Part shown: positions 24,882 to 35,454 of the stretch, one piece after another
Layout: every line of letters starts with the position of its first letter
How positions within the stretch are numbered: position 1 is the first letter of the stretch
Assembly (NCBI GenBank): GCA_051294375.1
Contig: CM119263.1
Location: forward strand, 27,034,631 to 27,098,630
Source of the DNA: Paraspadella gotoi
Taxonomy: Eukaryota; Chaetognatha
Length of the DNA stretch: 64,000 nucleotides
Direction: 5' to 3'
The notes under the pieces: generated by a model
Seen by the model: the letters and a program-made list of their open reading frames with translations, nothing else
What the model was told of the DNA's origin: nothing
Database searches by the model: none
Program-made: the position numbers and the translations under genes

Positions 24882-27800
24882 TTAGCGTCGCGAAATCTTC
24901 CTTGCAACTTCGTCGTAGCTGAACACTGTCTCACGGCGATACATCAGGTCCACGGATCGTCCCCTGCTGGCGAGCCGGTCGCTGAGAAACATGGCGGTCG
25001 GTAAGGAATGCTCCTCTGAGAAGATGACCGCCTCCAGTTTGGGCGTGACCAAGCGTAGAAGGTGGAGGGTGTCCTCTTCGGTCATGGGATTCTCTTCAAA
25101 GTCGAACCTGTGGAGAATAGAAACATAGAGGACGATGACATTCATTAAATCAAAGCACTGGCGGACTAATATTGACTGTAAGGTTGGTCAAGAAGACAAT
25201 GTCGAATTGGCAATAATGACAAGATGACAATTGCTATGACAATCAGAATAACACTGTGAAAAAGCTCCAACACATTAATTAATTAGTTTAATTTAATATT
25301 ATTTTAATTTATCACTTCATGAAACATTTTAATTAATGTTTACTTAATTACTTAGTTTTACCTTTCGTCAATATGTTTGGTTACTTCAGCTCCATAATCA
25401 AATTCAGCCATAATGGTTACGTAAGTCGCCCTGTTATTATCCAAATTCAAACCTGCCCAACTCCGATTGATTTGAAGGCTGAAAGAAAGTGTTGTTGGAT
25501 CTCCTTGAAGGCCCGATTCGTGGAGACTTCTTTGTTGGCGCCATGATGGTGGCGAGGAGGTATTCCTTCTCCTCCTCCATCTCCCTCAACACCTCCGTCC
25601 ACACTTTCCACCGGTTCTTGTCAGGTGTTTCAACCCACAGAGTCGTCTGGTTGCTCTCCTCAGTCCCTTCCAGAACGAACATCAGGTTAGACTGATCCTC
25701 AAGCCTGTAGACCAACTTTTTGTCAAAAACAACGTGCTTGACCTCCAGCGGAGCCGAGTTGGCGATCACATCGAGGCCCAGGTTGTCCGCGTCGAACAAC
25801 TCGCAAAATACGAGAGCGTGTTGAAAGACGAACCCTTTCATCTTTGTCCGCAGTTTGTCGAGCTGTTGCTTAATGTCCCCGACGGATTTGTCCGACTCGC
25901 TGACCCACAAGTCGTCCCGATGTCTGATTTCACCCCAACTTTCCTTCTTTTCAGTGATGTTCTTCACGTGCATAAACATGTTGACGAAATCGGGAATCTC
26001 CTGCGCAATCCCCAGCAACTCGTCGAGTTTGGCCACCGCCTGATGCTCTTGAAGGTTCATAGTGGATTTGCGGATGTTTTCAATGAACATCTTGTAATGC
26101 ATCAAACGCTTCCAAGGCAAATCGATGCACAAATGCAACTCGGTTACGTTGAGCCCCGGATTTTCGGCCTCCAACTCTTTCCTCATCCTCTCGTAAATGC
26201 CGAGATTGTCCTGCACCTTCTGCGAAGCTTCGGTGCACTTGAGGACGTATTTTTTGTAAGCGTTCTTCATAACTTGTTTTGTGTTGGTGAACACTTTCAA
26301 CAGTTCAGTGGCGACGGGCAAAAAATAGGTATTCTGCCGATGCTCGTAACACCAGCGGATCACGGGATTGATGTTGTCCCTGTGCAAGGTGAGGATGGGC
26401 GTGGTAAGATCGATCACGTCCAGGATGAGCTTGGCAGAAGTGTCCGGGCCACTCTTCAAATTCATAGCGACTTCCGCCTAGGCGTGAAAAAAACGGTTAA
26501 TTTTAAAAATTTTGATTATCGGTTAAAATGCTAAAATTTAACCGGTTAACCGTTAAAATCGGTTAATTTTCCAACTATCATTATAATGATAAAATTAAGT
26601 AATAAAAAATATTTTTTATTTTCCATATTGTATTTTGACTTTCTTTTTTGCTATTTAAAATAGTTTAGAGATGAAACGAAAAATTCGTTGTAATAGCAAT
26701 TTTTATTTTTATTATTGTACATGTTTCGACTCTTAGTGTTACGAGTCTTCATCAGAAGATAAAAATTGCTATTACAACGAATTTTTCGTTTCATCTCTAA
26801 ATTATTTTCCATAAAAATTAATTAAAATAAAAAATTATAATAACAAAAATCAAAACAAAACATAAAAAAATCAACTAATGTTGGAGGTGGTAAAGTTAGT
26901 TAAGTAGAACTAACTTTTTAAAATTAAAATTGTCTGTTCCTTGTTATTTTAAAGAGGGAGATTTATTTGCTCTTTTTATGCCAAATGTTTGCTCTCTTCA
27001 ATGAGACAATAAGAGAGAAAAAGAAAAAGAGAAAAAAAGTGAAAGAGAGAGAGAGAAAGAGAGAATGTTTGATTACATGTTAAGGTCAGTTAGATTGAGA
27101 AAGGGAAATTAAAAGGAAATTGAAATTCAGTTAGTACAATAAAATTCATTTAGGCAATGTAAATAAGTAAGCAGTGATTAAAATTTGAAACTACGAAAGT
27201 AATAAATAACTACATTGTTAAATAATAAATATTGAAATAAATAAAAGTTAAGCTGAAAATGTAAAGTTGATAGTTTATATTTTTTTAATATGGTAAAATT
27301 ATAAGAAGAAAAAAAAGCTCTCTCTCTCTCTCTCTTATTATCATATATTGTAAAATTATACAAACCAAATTTGCACTGAAGAAGGCTAACAACCTTGCTG
27401 AAACATATTTTTTTTATTTAAAACGAATTCATAGTTTGAAATTAAAAATTATTTTTAACTTTTAATACTCACATCTATAATCTAAAATAGGGGAGAAAAG
27501 TTTTGAGAAATAGTTGACAGCCTTGCAAAGAAAAACCATAGTACTTAAAAGTTTAATTTAGTAAATTTTAAATTAACCGGTTAATTTTACCAAATTTTAC
27601 CAATTTTACCAAATTAACCGTTCGGTTAAAATTATTTTTAATCGGTGATTAACGGGTAACCGTTATTCAGTTAAGACGCCTACTTCCGCCTCCATGTTGC
27701 GTATCTCCTCCACTTTTGGTTTGTATTTCTCAACGACGTTAGCCATGTCATTTACATACTTCCCCTCTTTCTCAAACAGTTCCTCCACCGACTTTTGCCG

Positions 27801-29835
27801 TCTGAAACGGTTCTTCTCTATCTCGTTCATCATGTTCGACTGGAGAGCAAAGTCTTCAAACATCTCTGTCTTCCCCATTTGAAAGAGGATGAGCCGCTCG
27901 AGCTTCTTGACCTTCTCGTCGACGAAGACATCGGCCAAGGGTCCCTCCTTCAACTTCATCCAATTGGGATCCTCGAAGATTTTCACGATTTCCTGTTTGG
28001 TCTTTTCCTCGAAGGTCATCTTGATAAGCCCGTTGAGAGCCAGGCAGACGGTCTCCGCGTTGACTTCGGATTTCTTCAAAATCTTCTCATATATTCCGTG
28101 AACGTTTTGAGCGGCGAGGAAGGGAACGTTCTCCTTGACGACGGCGATGCGATTGACGCATCCCATGGCCGCTTGGAGTTTCTCCGTCTCTCCGTCGTCG
28201 TCAAACTTGTTCATCAAACCTATGAGCTGTTTCAGGATGATCGTCTCCGCGGACAAACCCTTGCAGCCGAAATCCAGCATCTCTTGCGGCTTCAACAGGA
28301 GGTAGATCCGAATCAACTTGATGGCGACGACGACGTTCTTGGAGAGCATGCCTCCGCCGACGACGATCTTTTTGACGACGGAGAGAAAGTTTGAGTTGTA
28401 CTGGATGAAAGACTTGATCCTCTCTCTCTTCGGACAAGTGACCAGAATGTGGATGCAGTCGACGAGCTTTTCCGCCAATAGACTCGCGTCGATCCTCAAG
28501 ACTTTTGACGCGCGACACGCCGCCGAGAGAAGCGCGAACTTTTCTTGATCGACGAAGTTGTTGGAGCACGGGACAAGCTTTCCGCAAACCGTCATCAGCA
28601 GAAGCGGCAGCGATTGCAGCAGTGAGTGGAAATGAAATTTGGAGAAGTTGGCGAGATCGTCGGAGGAATCCATTTCGACATCGGACTCCCGGGACAGAAC
28701 GACATCCCTATGAGATGAAGGAAATTCCAAAAATTGTCAATCATTTATTAATTAACACTGATGTCAAATTAAGGCAAGGTTTCTTGCTTATCGTCGAAAA
28801 CTATCTATAGATTGCTTATAATCATGCTAACCTCAAAAACATAGAGTGCTCCAAGCTTTGGTTAAAGACGCACATAACTTTCTTCAACGTCCTCAGGTCA
28901 TTCTCCAGCGTCTTCTGGTCACTTCGACCGAGACAAGAGGAGAATAGATGTCGCGTCCATCGCGAAAGGAATTTAGGAAATGAGCATCGAATGAGGAGTT
29001 TGGCCACGACGTTCCAGTTCACGCGCGATGAGAACTGAGGTTTTGTCACGGCAAATTTGGCGAATTAGAAATAATTGATTTTATACCGCGTTTGAAGCTC
29101 TAATGAACTAGTGAACTAATGAACTCGTGATGAACTAATGATGCGGTATATTTTCGTTTTAAATACTCCACAAAACAATCCGCAGAAATCTTTTCTCTTT
29201 GATAAGTTCCTTATCTTCTCAAAAAATAACCACACTCGGCTCAAATTAAACTTATATGGTGGACTAAAATCCACCAACTGTTCATCAGCGGCCATTGGTG
29301 CCGGAGGCAAGTCATTCGCCTCCCAACCCAAAGGTCCGGGGTTCTAGCCCGGTGGTCGCTTAGCAGTTAAGAGGGACGGGGCGCTAAACCCGCCTGTAAC
29401 ATGGTGCTACAGCCTGATCCGAAGCTCAGGGACTGCTTATATTGAACGGTTCTGTCACTAACACTAACACTAACACTAACTACTTTTGTAGTCAAACCAA
29501 GGCACCTGCTCTGCATCTCCCAGCCCCGACCCATACCTCGCATCTCTCTTTCCAACCAGCATCATCCACCAGTAACACTTTCTCACCCCAACTGGACTTC
29601 CCACCTGCATCTCCGCCATCTTCCTCTCCAAATCCGCCTTCGGGATGTAAACGTCGTCTTCTTCGTCGGACTCGGCCGTCGTGGTCACGGCGAAGAGTCT
29701 GTCGTACAGATTTTCCAAGATGTCGGCCAAATGTTGGTCGAGGGAGACGACATCAGTAGGGTGCGCCTCCAATCGGGCCACGAACTTTCCCACCGCCTCT
29801 TTGAGGCCTTCGCCCAGGCTGATCAAGTCGGCCAT
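24882..29835 (-). CDS. RhoGEF (DH-PH) with helical N-terminal region and LRR-like tail, ~925 aa
   Basis: Exons on minus: 29835-29605, 29034-28832, 28707-27684, 26477-25453, 25430-25362 and 25107-24882. All phases agree if the 22 bases at 25431-25452 are spliced; otherwise a frameshift lies there. The start is MADLISLGEG. Residues ~80-440 are helical and ARM/HEAT-like by eye. The DH domain begins at RQKSVEELFEKEGKYVNDM and continues after intron 3 through VIRWCYEHRQNTYFLPV, KKYVLKCTEA, the characteristic LPWKRLMHYKMFIENI and QEHQAV. A PH domain follows (GFVFQHALVFCELFDADNLG ... LWVETPDKNRWKVWTEVLREM). Known DH-PH proteins load GTP on Rho-family GTPases at membranes. The C-terminal FDFEENPMTEEDTLHLLRLV resembles a leucine-rich repeat. 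Intron 3 is a hAT-like element. GA/CT repeats flank the 3' end. The specific subfamily is not recognised. Confidence 0.75.
26479..27682. mobile_element. hAT-like DNA transposon (non-autonomous) forming intron 3 of the RhoGEF
   Basis: The ends are TAGGCGT...AACGGTTA in inverted orientation (left TAGGCGTGAAAAAAACGG; right, reverse-complemented, TAGGCGTCTTAACTGAATAA then CGGTTA). The 8-bp direct repeat CTTCCGCC at 26471-26478 and 27683-27690 is an exact target-site duplication, the length typical of hAT elements. Both copies are coding sequence (...GAGGCGGAAG). Subterminal ACCGGTTAA-type repeats crowd both ends, as in hAT transposase-binding regions. No transposase is visible in the 1,204 bp. 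The host splice sites straddle the element edges. Confidence 0.8.
26664..26801. repeat. Perfect 42-bp-arm palindrome with hammerhead-like loop
   Basis: Positions 26664-26705 are the exact reverse complement of 26760-26801. The 54-nt loop on the minus strand carries CTGATGA (26755-26749), a GACTC/GAGTC stem and GAAAC followed by ATGTAC. This resembles a type I hammerhead ribozyme core with one extra A after CTGATGA. It is nested within the hAT-like element. Confidence 0.7.
29262..29444. repeat. tRNA-like SINE, copy 1
   Basis: Highly similar to 53628-53796. It contains GGGGTTCTAGCCC, close to a pol III B box (GGTTCRANNCC), ~40 bp after a TGGYGCxGGAGG A-box-like element. It ends in a (CTAACA)n tail at 29457-29480. 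It lies in intron 1 of the RhoGEF. Confidence 0.75.
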
Positions 29836-29857
29836 GTTGTTTTCTTTTGTTTTTTGT

Positions 29858-29882
29858 NNNNNNNNNNNNNNNNNNNNNNNNN
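29858..29882. other. Assembly gap (25 N)
   Basis: 25 N immediately 5' of the RhoGEF start exon, so its promoter is missing or scrambled. Confidence 0.99.
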
Positions 29883-31230
29883 CTTAACGCAGTAGGCCAT
29901 ATTTTATACTAAGTACTGAAACCAATAATGTTAAAAAATTTCAAAACAATTTTTTTATTAAGATTTTTTTTCAGTTTGGATTCGTCATAAAAAGTGATAA
30001 AAAAGAAATATACTTCTTTTTTTTTGAAAAAATTCCTTCATTAAGTAGGTCAAAAAATTAGAAAAAAGTTATATTTTAAGCTGAAAAATTAACTTTTTAT
30101 ATATTTAATTATAGTTTTTAAATTTTTAAGCCCACTTAATGAAAGAATTTTTTAAAAATGATTTATATTTTCTTTTTATCAAACTTTTGAACAAGGAATT
30201 CAAATCTGCAACCAAAATTAAGAAAGCCTATTTTGAAATTTTTTCGATTTTATAAGGATATATATATAATAATACAGCCTACTGCGAAAATTAAAAAACA
30301 TAAATATTTTTTTTTACAAATTAAATGTTCACTGATGGTATGTTGTTTCATATTTGACTTTTATAAGGAATATTCGTATTGTAACTTTCACTTTACGCCT
30401 TAATATACATCTTTTCTTACCAAAAATAACAATAATTTTTTACTAAAAATACATTTCAAACATTTGAACTAATCCGCTACTACCATACTAACTTTATCGA
30501 CTAATAAATGATGGACAACTCTGGACAATTACATGGTAAGCTGATTCTATGAATTTGTACTACTCCATACAAATATTACTCGTTTTATTTAATAAAAAGT
30601 ATTGATTTGTACTTGGAAGTTCTATTAAACAAATAATTTATTGCATCTTCAACAATAATTTATGATTCCATCTTTAGGATTAAATAAAGAGGAGAGCAAA
30701 AAATTCGTAATGTAATACTTCTACCCCTCGCTGGTTTTCAATGTTAAAGTCAAAGAAAAAAAAAAAAATTTTTTTTATATAAATTGACAAAGGGGCGAAT
30801 AATAAACTAAAAAACAATCTTGTGCTTGATGACCACGATGATTTACGTTGACCACACAGGACTGCCGCATTGATTCTGAAAGTTTATTGAAAAATTAAAA
30901 ACAAAATCACTTTTATTAAAATATTATGGCGATTTAAAAAATTTTTACCAGATTGAAAAAAGTAATTCTGAAGGATCTGAGACTCGCTGATCGCAGTGTT
31001 GCTGCCCTCGTACTAAGCGCCGCTTGTATTGCTTTGTCGATGATGAAAGAGATTCATTTTATTTAAAATGCGGGTTTATTTAACTTTCGCCGAAAAATGA
31101 GTTTAGGCGTTAAGGGTGGTTAGCGGGTTAATTATGGTAATAATTTTAAATTTTTTTTTAATAAAATATCTTTAAAATGGTTTTTCAAAAGACCTAAAAC
31201 CCAGGTTTGGGCGAAAGTAAAATTTTACCA
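29883..31230. other. AT-rich intergenic stretch; nothing recognised
   Basis: Long A/T homopolymers, no exon-like CpG-rich blocks, no repeats with internal copies that I could see. Confidence 0.5.
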
Positions 31231-31254
31231 AAATACCAAAAACTACACCTTCTC

Positions 31255-31585
31255 CACTACCTCTGCCGTGAATCCGCCGCCTACACCCTGTATTCGTGCG
31301 GATCCTGCCGCCACCATATGGAAAGGATCCGCTACCCCACAGGGAAGGAGCTGCTGCTGCGAAAGCAGGGGCTCCCTTGCCGCCGCTACAGGGGCTAACG
31401 TAACCTTCCGCCGGAGCCCGTTGCAGGGAAGTATCTACCACCGCCGAAGGGAAGAGATCTCCGCCGCCATCGCTGCCGCCCGCCGTATGGGGACATCCGC
31501 ATCAGTGTGGACACGTGGTCGCCGTAGGGAAGGATCCTCCAACACGCCCACCAACACGCCACCCGCCGAAGGGAAGGGGATTTTC
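31255..31585. repeat. GC-rich degenerate minisatellite
   Basis: Around eight diverged units of roughly 25-45 bp sharing GCCGCCGNAGGGAAGGATC-like sequence, sharply bounded by AT-rich DNA. The open frames in both strands reflect composition and repetition. Confidence 0.65.
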
Positions 31586-31994
31586 TTTTCTCCCAAATTA
31601 TAGTCTGAAATTTTCAAAATGTCAAAAGCCGCTGATAACATTCGAAACAGAATCGAAGACTATCATAACTTATTCCAAAAATTTCATTTAGATAGGAACC
31701 AAACATTCTTTATTAGGATTAATATTATCATTAAGATATTATCTGTAATAGATAATTTCTTAAACTCAATGGTGAAAGAAAATTTGAATGTGGAGACGAG
31801 AGAGACCAAGTAAACGAAAGGTTCTGAGGTTAACAAAATGAATGAATATAATCTTCAGGAAGCAAACCAAGAGAAAAAAAATTTTAAACATTACAATTTT
31901 AAATTAGTATAAAGGAGATAATAATCATCAGAATTCACTTGTAATATTTTGATAAATTGCTGACGTTTGTAACGACTTGACTCTCCGCCGGCCT

Positions 31995-32078
31995 TCGCCC
32001 AAGTTGGAACCCGTCCTCGCGTCGAGGACCCGTCTTCGCGTCAAGACCCTCCTCGCGTCTGAGACCCGTTGAACTTTC
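31995..32078. repeat. Short GC-rich tandem repeat (CTCGCGTCnGAGACCCGT)
   Basis: Three to four copies of an ~18-bp unit (CCTCGCGTCGAGGACCCGT and variants). Confidence 0.7.
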
Positions 32079-32388
32079 AACATCCAGGCTTCATGTGTTC
32101 TGACCTAAAGTTTATCCTCAAATATCCCATTTTTATTTGTCATCATACAAAAATAAAACTAATTTCTATAAAATCATCTTAATAATTATAATAATTAAAT
32201 AAATTCCTTATATGAGATTAAAATCTCGTGAGCATATCAACTAAAGATTTGCCCTATTAGCAATAAATTTGTACAAGAAAAAAAATTGATTAAATTTTAC
32301 TTCGCCGACCGCGGTTTTTGGCGGGTTTTGAAAAAATCTTACCTTAAAAATACTTATATTTTAACAAAAATTTTAAAATATTTACCTT

Positions 32389-32475
32389 AATTACCCTAAC
32401 CCTAAACCCTCTTAACCCTAAACTACCCTAACCCTAAACCACACCCCTAAAACTACCCTTAACCCTAACCCCCTT
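32389..32475. repeat. Interstitial telomere-like repeat (CCCTAA variants)
   Basis: ACCCTAACCCTAAACCC and related units, interrupted every 1-2 repeats. It is preceded by an AAAATATTTACCTTAATTA leader that is also seen near 61110-61190. Confidence 0.75.
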
Positions 32476-33535
32476 CCTTATGACTATGATATCAATAATT
32501 TTCTCTTGTCTCGTCAACGAACAATTACTTAAGACTTTGTAGTCATTAGCTAATCTTTATTTTTATAATTTTAAAGGGAATGTTTGGCAAAAACAGTAAG
32601 AAACAAAAATGATGAAAATTTTGAGAAAAAAAATTTTTGGATTAATTGATATTATTCTTATTATGACGTAAAGTTATTTTTTTCGTTATGGCTTGAAAAG
32701 ATAGGCCTAAACCCAACAGAATTCGGAGATCAGTGCATGACCTCTGTATATTTATATTGGACTTATACAGTAAATACCGCCAAAAATAAAAAAAATTCAG
32801 AAGGGGGAATTAGACTAAACACCGTGTTTTATTTCATTATTTTTTAGCGAAATCTTTATGGATTTTCTTTGTTTCGGCTTGCGTTGGATAGCCCAAAACA
32901 CTGCAGTTTTTCAGAAATCAATCCATGCGTTTTGTAATATTTACTGCGCTACTGGTTTGGGCAAAAAATTGCTAGAACCAAAATTATTACAGAAACCAGC
33001 TTCGTTCTTTCGGATTTTTTTTCTAATGCGCGGAACTACATATCCATTGGCTCCCATCTGTGATCGTGATAACTAAAATTCAAAATACAAAATTAAATAT
33101 TCAGAAATGAAAAAAATATATGATATCTAAATAAAAACCCTATTCAAGTACATAAAAATTATTAAAAATTCATCACGGAAAAACGGACCGCTGATGCAGG
33201 TAATTTAGGTAAACCCAAAAATACAAAATTGTCAAAGATAAAAATGCCTTATGCCGATATATTGGTTTTTCTATAATACTTAAAAATGCATATTAATTTA
33301 AACTATTTGCGTTTTTCTGGAAAAAGAAAGGAAAGACAGCCAATTTAATAAATCCGAAGAAAAAGCAATTGTCAAAATGTAGAGTGATGATGATTTTGTC
33401 ATAAAGTTAGATTGTCGAGACATGAAATTTATTATTTGGTTAAATTCTCTTTCCAAAAGAAGCCATTACGAATGAAAACCCAGAGGGAAATAAATCCGAT
33501 CATTGTCGCCAGTTATCATTTACGAAGCGATTTGC

Positions 33536-33658
33536 TCACAAAAGATCGCGAGCCACCAGCCATGACATGAGGCTTCCCGAGCCGTGCGACGCGCCAACAA
33601 AGAAACCTAATACGCCCAGCAAATTCAATACGGCGCCGACGAGCATAAACAAAGAAAT
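33536..33658 (-). CDS. Possible terminal exon encoding a transmembrane segment
   Basis: Minus strand: a CTAAG acceptor, then ISLFMLVGAVLNLLGVLGFF, then VGASHGSGSLMSWLVARDLL and TGA. The strongly hydrophobic helix and CpG-rich codons stand out from the AT-rich surroundings. No upstream exon or family was identified. It could be the C-terminal anchor of a multi-pass protein. Confidence 0.35.
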   Translation of the reverse strand: MSLFMLVGAVLNLLGVLGFFVGASHGSGSLMSWLVARDLL

Positions 33659-33659
33659 C

Positions 33660-34280
33660 TTAGCGGATTTAATTGAGGAAAAAACATTGATTTGGATTTA
33701 GTCTTTGATTAAATATTAATTGTTTAAATTTTTTTTCCGCGCTCCCCCTAAAAAGGAAACTTCAAACACCCATCTAACTGCTGCATAAACTCTGAAATCC
33801 TCTATCTCTAGGCACGAGGGTATAAAATAACGACTGAATAAACTAGTTTATTGATTGCCTTAAATGAAGCAAGCAAGCTTGCAAGAATTTACGGATGTCA
33901 TTATATCGAATTGAAGCCAAGACAGTGTCTATCATTTATCTTGCTATCCCATATTTACCTTTTGTTGTAATTAAGAGATACGACAGTAGGGAAAAGAAAG
34001 ACATTTAAAAAAAGGCACAAACCAGTCCTCTTTAATTGCACTAAATATTAAAATGTCAAAAGATTTGCTCGCCCGCTTCCCCCCCAGTTGTCATTCCAAA
34101 CCCTACGCTTTCAAATATGCCATATTACACACTTGTATTGCGTCTTGACTATAACTTTTGTGAAACTATTTTTTTAACGGAAATCGAGCGAAAATCTGAT
34201 TATTCCCTCGAGACCCGAACTCGTCTTCCTCGCTAATTTTAACCAATCCAATATTTCCGTTTCTTTTTTACAGTCGTCTT
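33660..34280. other. AT-rich intergenic; nothing recognised
   Basis: No exon-like block or repeat identified. Confidence 0.45.
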
Positions 34281-34284
34281 CAGA

Positions 34285-34286
<2 letters not shown>

Positions 34287-34356
<70 letters not shown>

Positions 34357-34380
34357 TCTCTCTCTTCTCTTCTCTCATTC
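34287..34380. repeat. (CT)n microsatellite
   Basis: Nearly perfect CT run. Confidence 0.95.
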
Positions 34381-34518
34381 CCTCGGAAATAAACAACGTC
34401 CTGGAGCTTATTATAATCGAAGTTATATAGCTCCGCCTCTGCAAAGGAGAAGACAAAATCATGAAGGACTAAAGGCGACTGCGAGAGACTCGTTAATCAA
34501 GACTCACTTATTATCGTC

Positions 34519-34645
<127 letters not shown>

Positions 34646-34849
34646 AGGCTTTGCCTTGTCTCTTTTTCCAAAAACAATAAATAACACATCAATATAAGCA
34701 GAGATTATTAATTTATTTTCATAATCAGTGGAATAAAAGTTATTAAATTAATTCAAACCTCCTTCATTTCTCCACCTCATTCTCCTCCTACTTCTTTCCT
34801 TTCTCTATCTCTCTCTCTATTCGTCTTCCCACCTTTCCTCACTCCCTCT

Positions 34850-35419
34850 CTATCTCTTGCACGGCTCTTTGAAGTTTCCAAAGTTGAGCCTCATCTGTTC
34901 GAAAAAGAGAAAAGTGAGAATCGTTTGTGGCAGGAGCCTGATCCATGCGGGCAGCAACCCCTTGTAGAACGCCAAGGGTCCCGACGTCTTGAGGGTGTTG
35001 AGAAAGACGTGGAGCACCCCGTTCTGCCCGACGGGGGCGTTCAACACTCTCGTCTTCATCACGTCCAAGGGTTGCGACAGAATGGCGGCGGCCGTGCCCG
35101 CCAGGCAGGAGGAGGTCAAGTGGGTCGCCAGTCCGTCCTTTTGAATCATGGGCATCACGAGGGACATCTTGAAGATATCGTAGAGGCCCACCTGGCGGAA
35201 AGGTTGGTAGATAAGAGAGTTATGTCAACTTTTGATTGGTTTTTTGTTCTTTTTTTGTTTTGTTGTTTTTATGTTTTTTTTCGCTCTTTTTCATTTTCTT
35301 TTTTCTTTTGTTGTTTGCCCTCTTTCTTTCTTTACCTCCTACTATTTCTTTCTTTCTTTTTTTCTTTCTATCTTTCTTTCTTTTTTTCTTTCTTTTTATC
35401 TCCCTTTCTTTCTTTCTAC

Positions 35420-35454
<35 letters not shown>

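Noticed and set aside
25734-26534. 266-aa plus-strand frame
   Set aside because: Antisense shadow of the RhoGEF DH-PH exon, which has clear domain motifs.
27795-28394. 199-aa plus-strand frame
   Set aside because: Antisense to RhoGEF exon 3.
32858-33076. 72-aa plus-strand frame
   Set aside because: AT-rich, no splice context, no recognisable motif.
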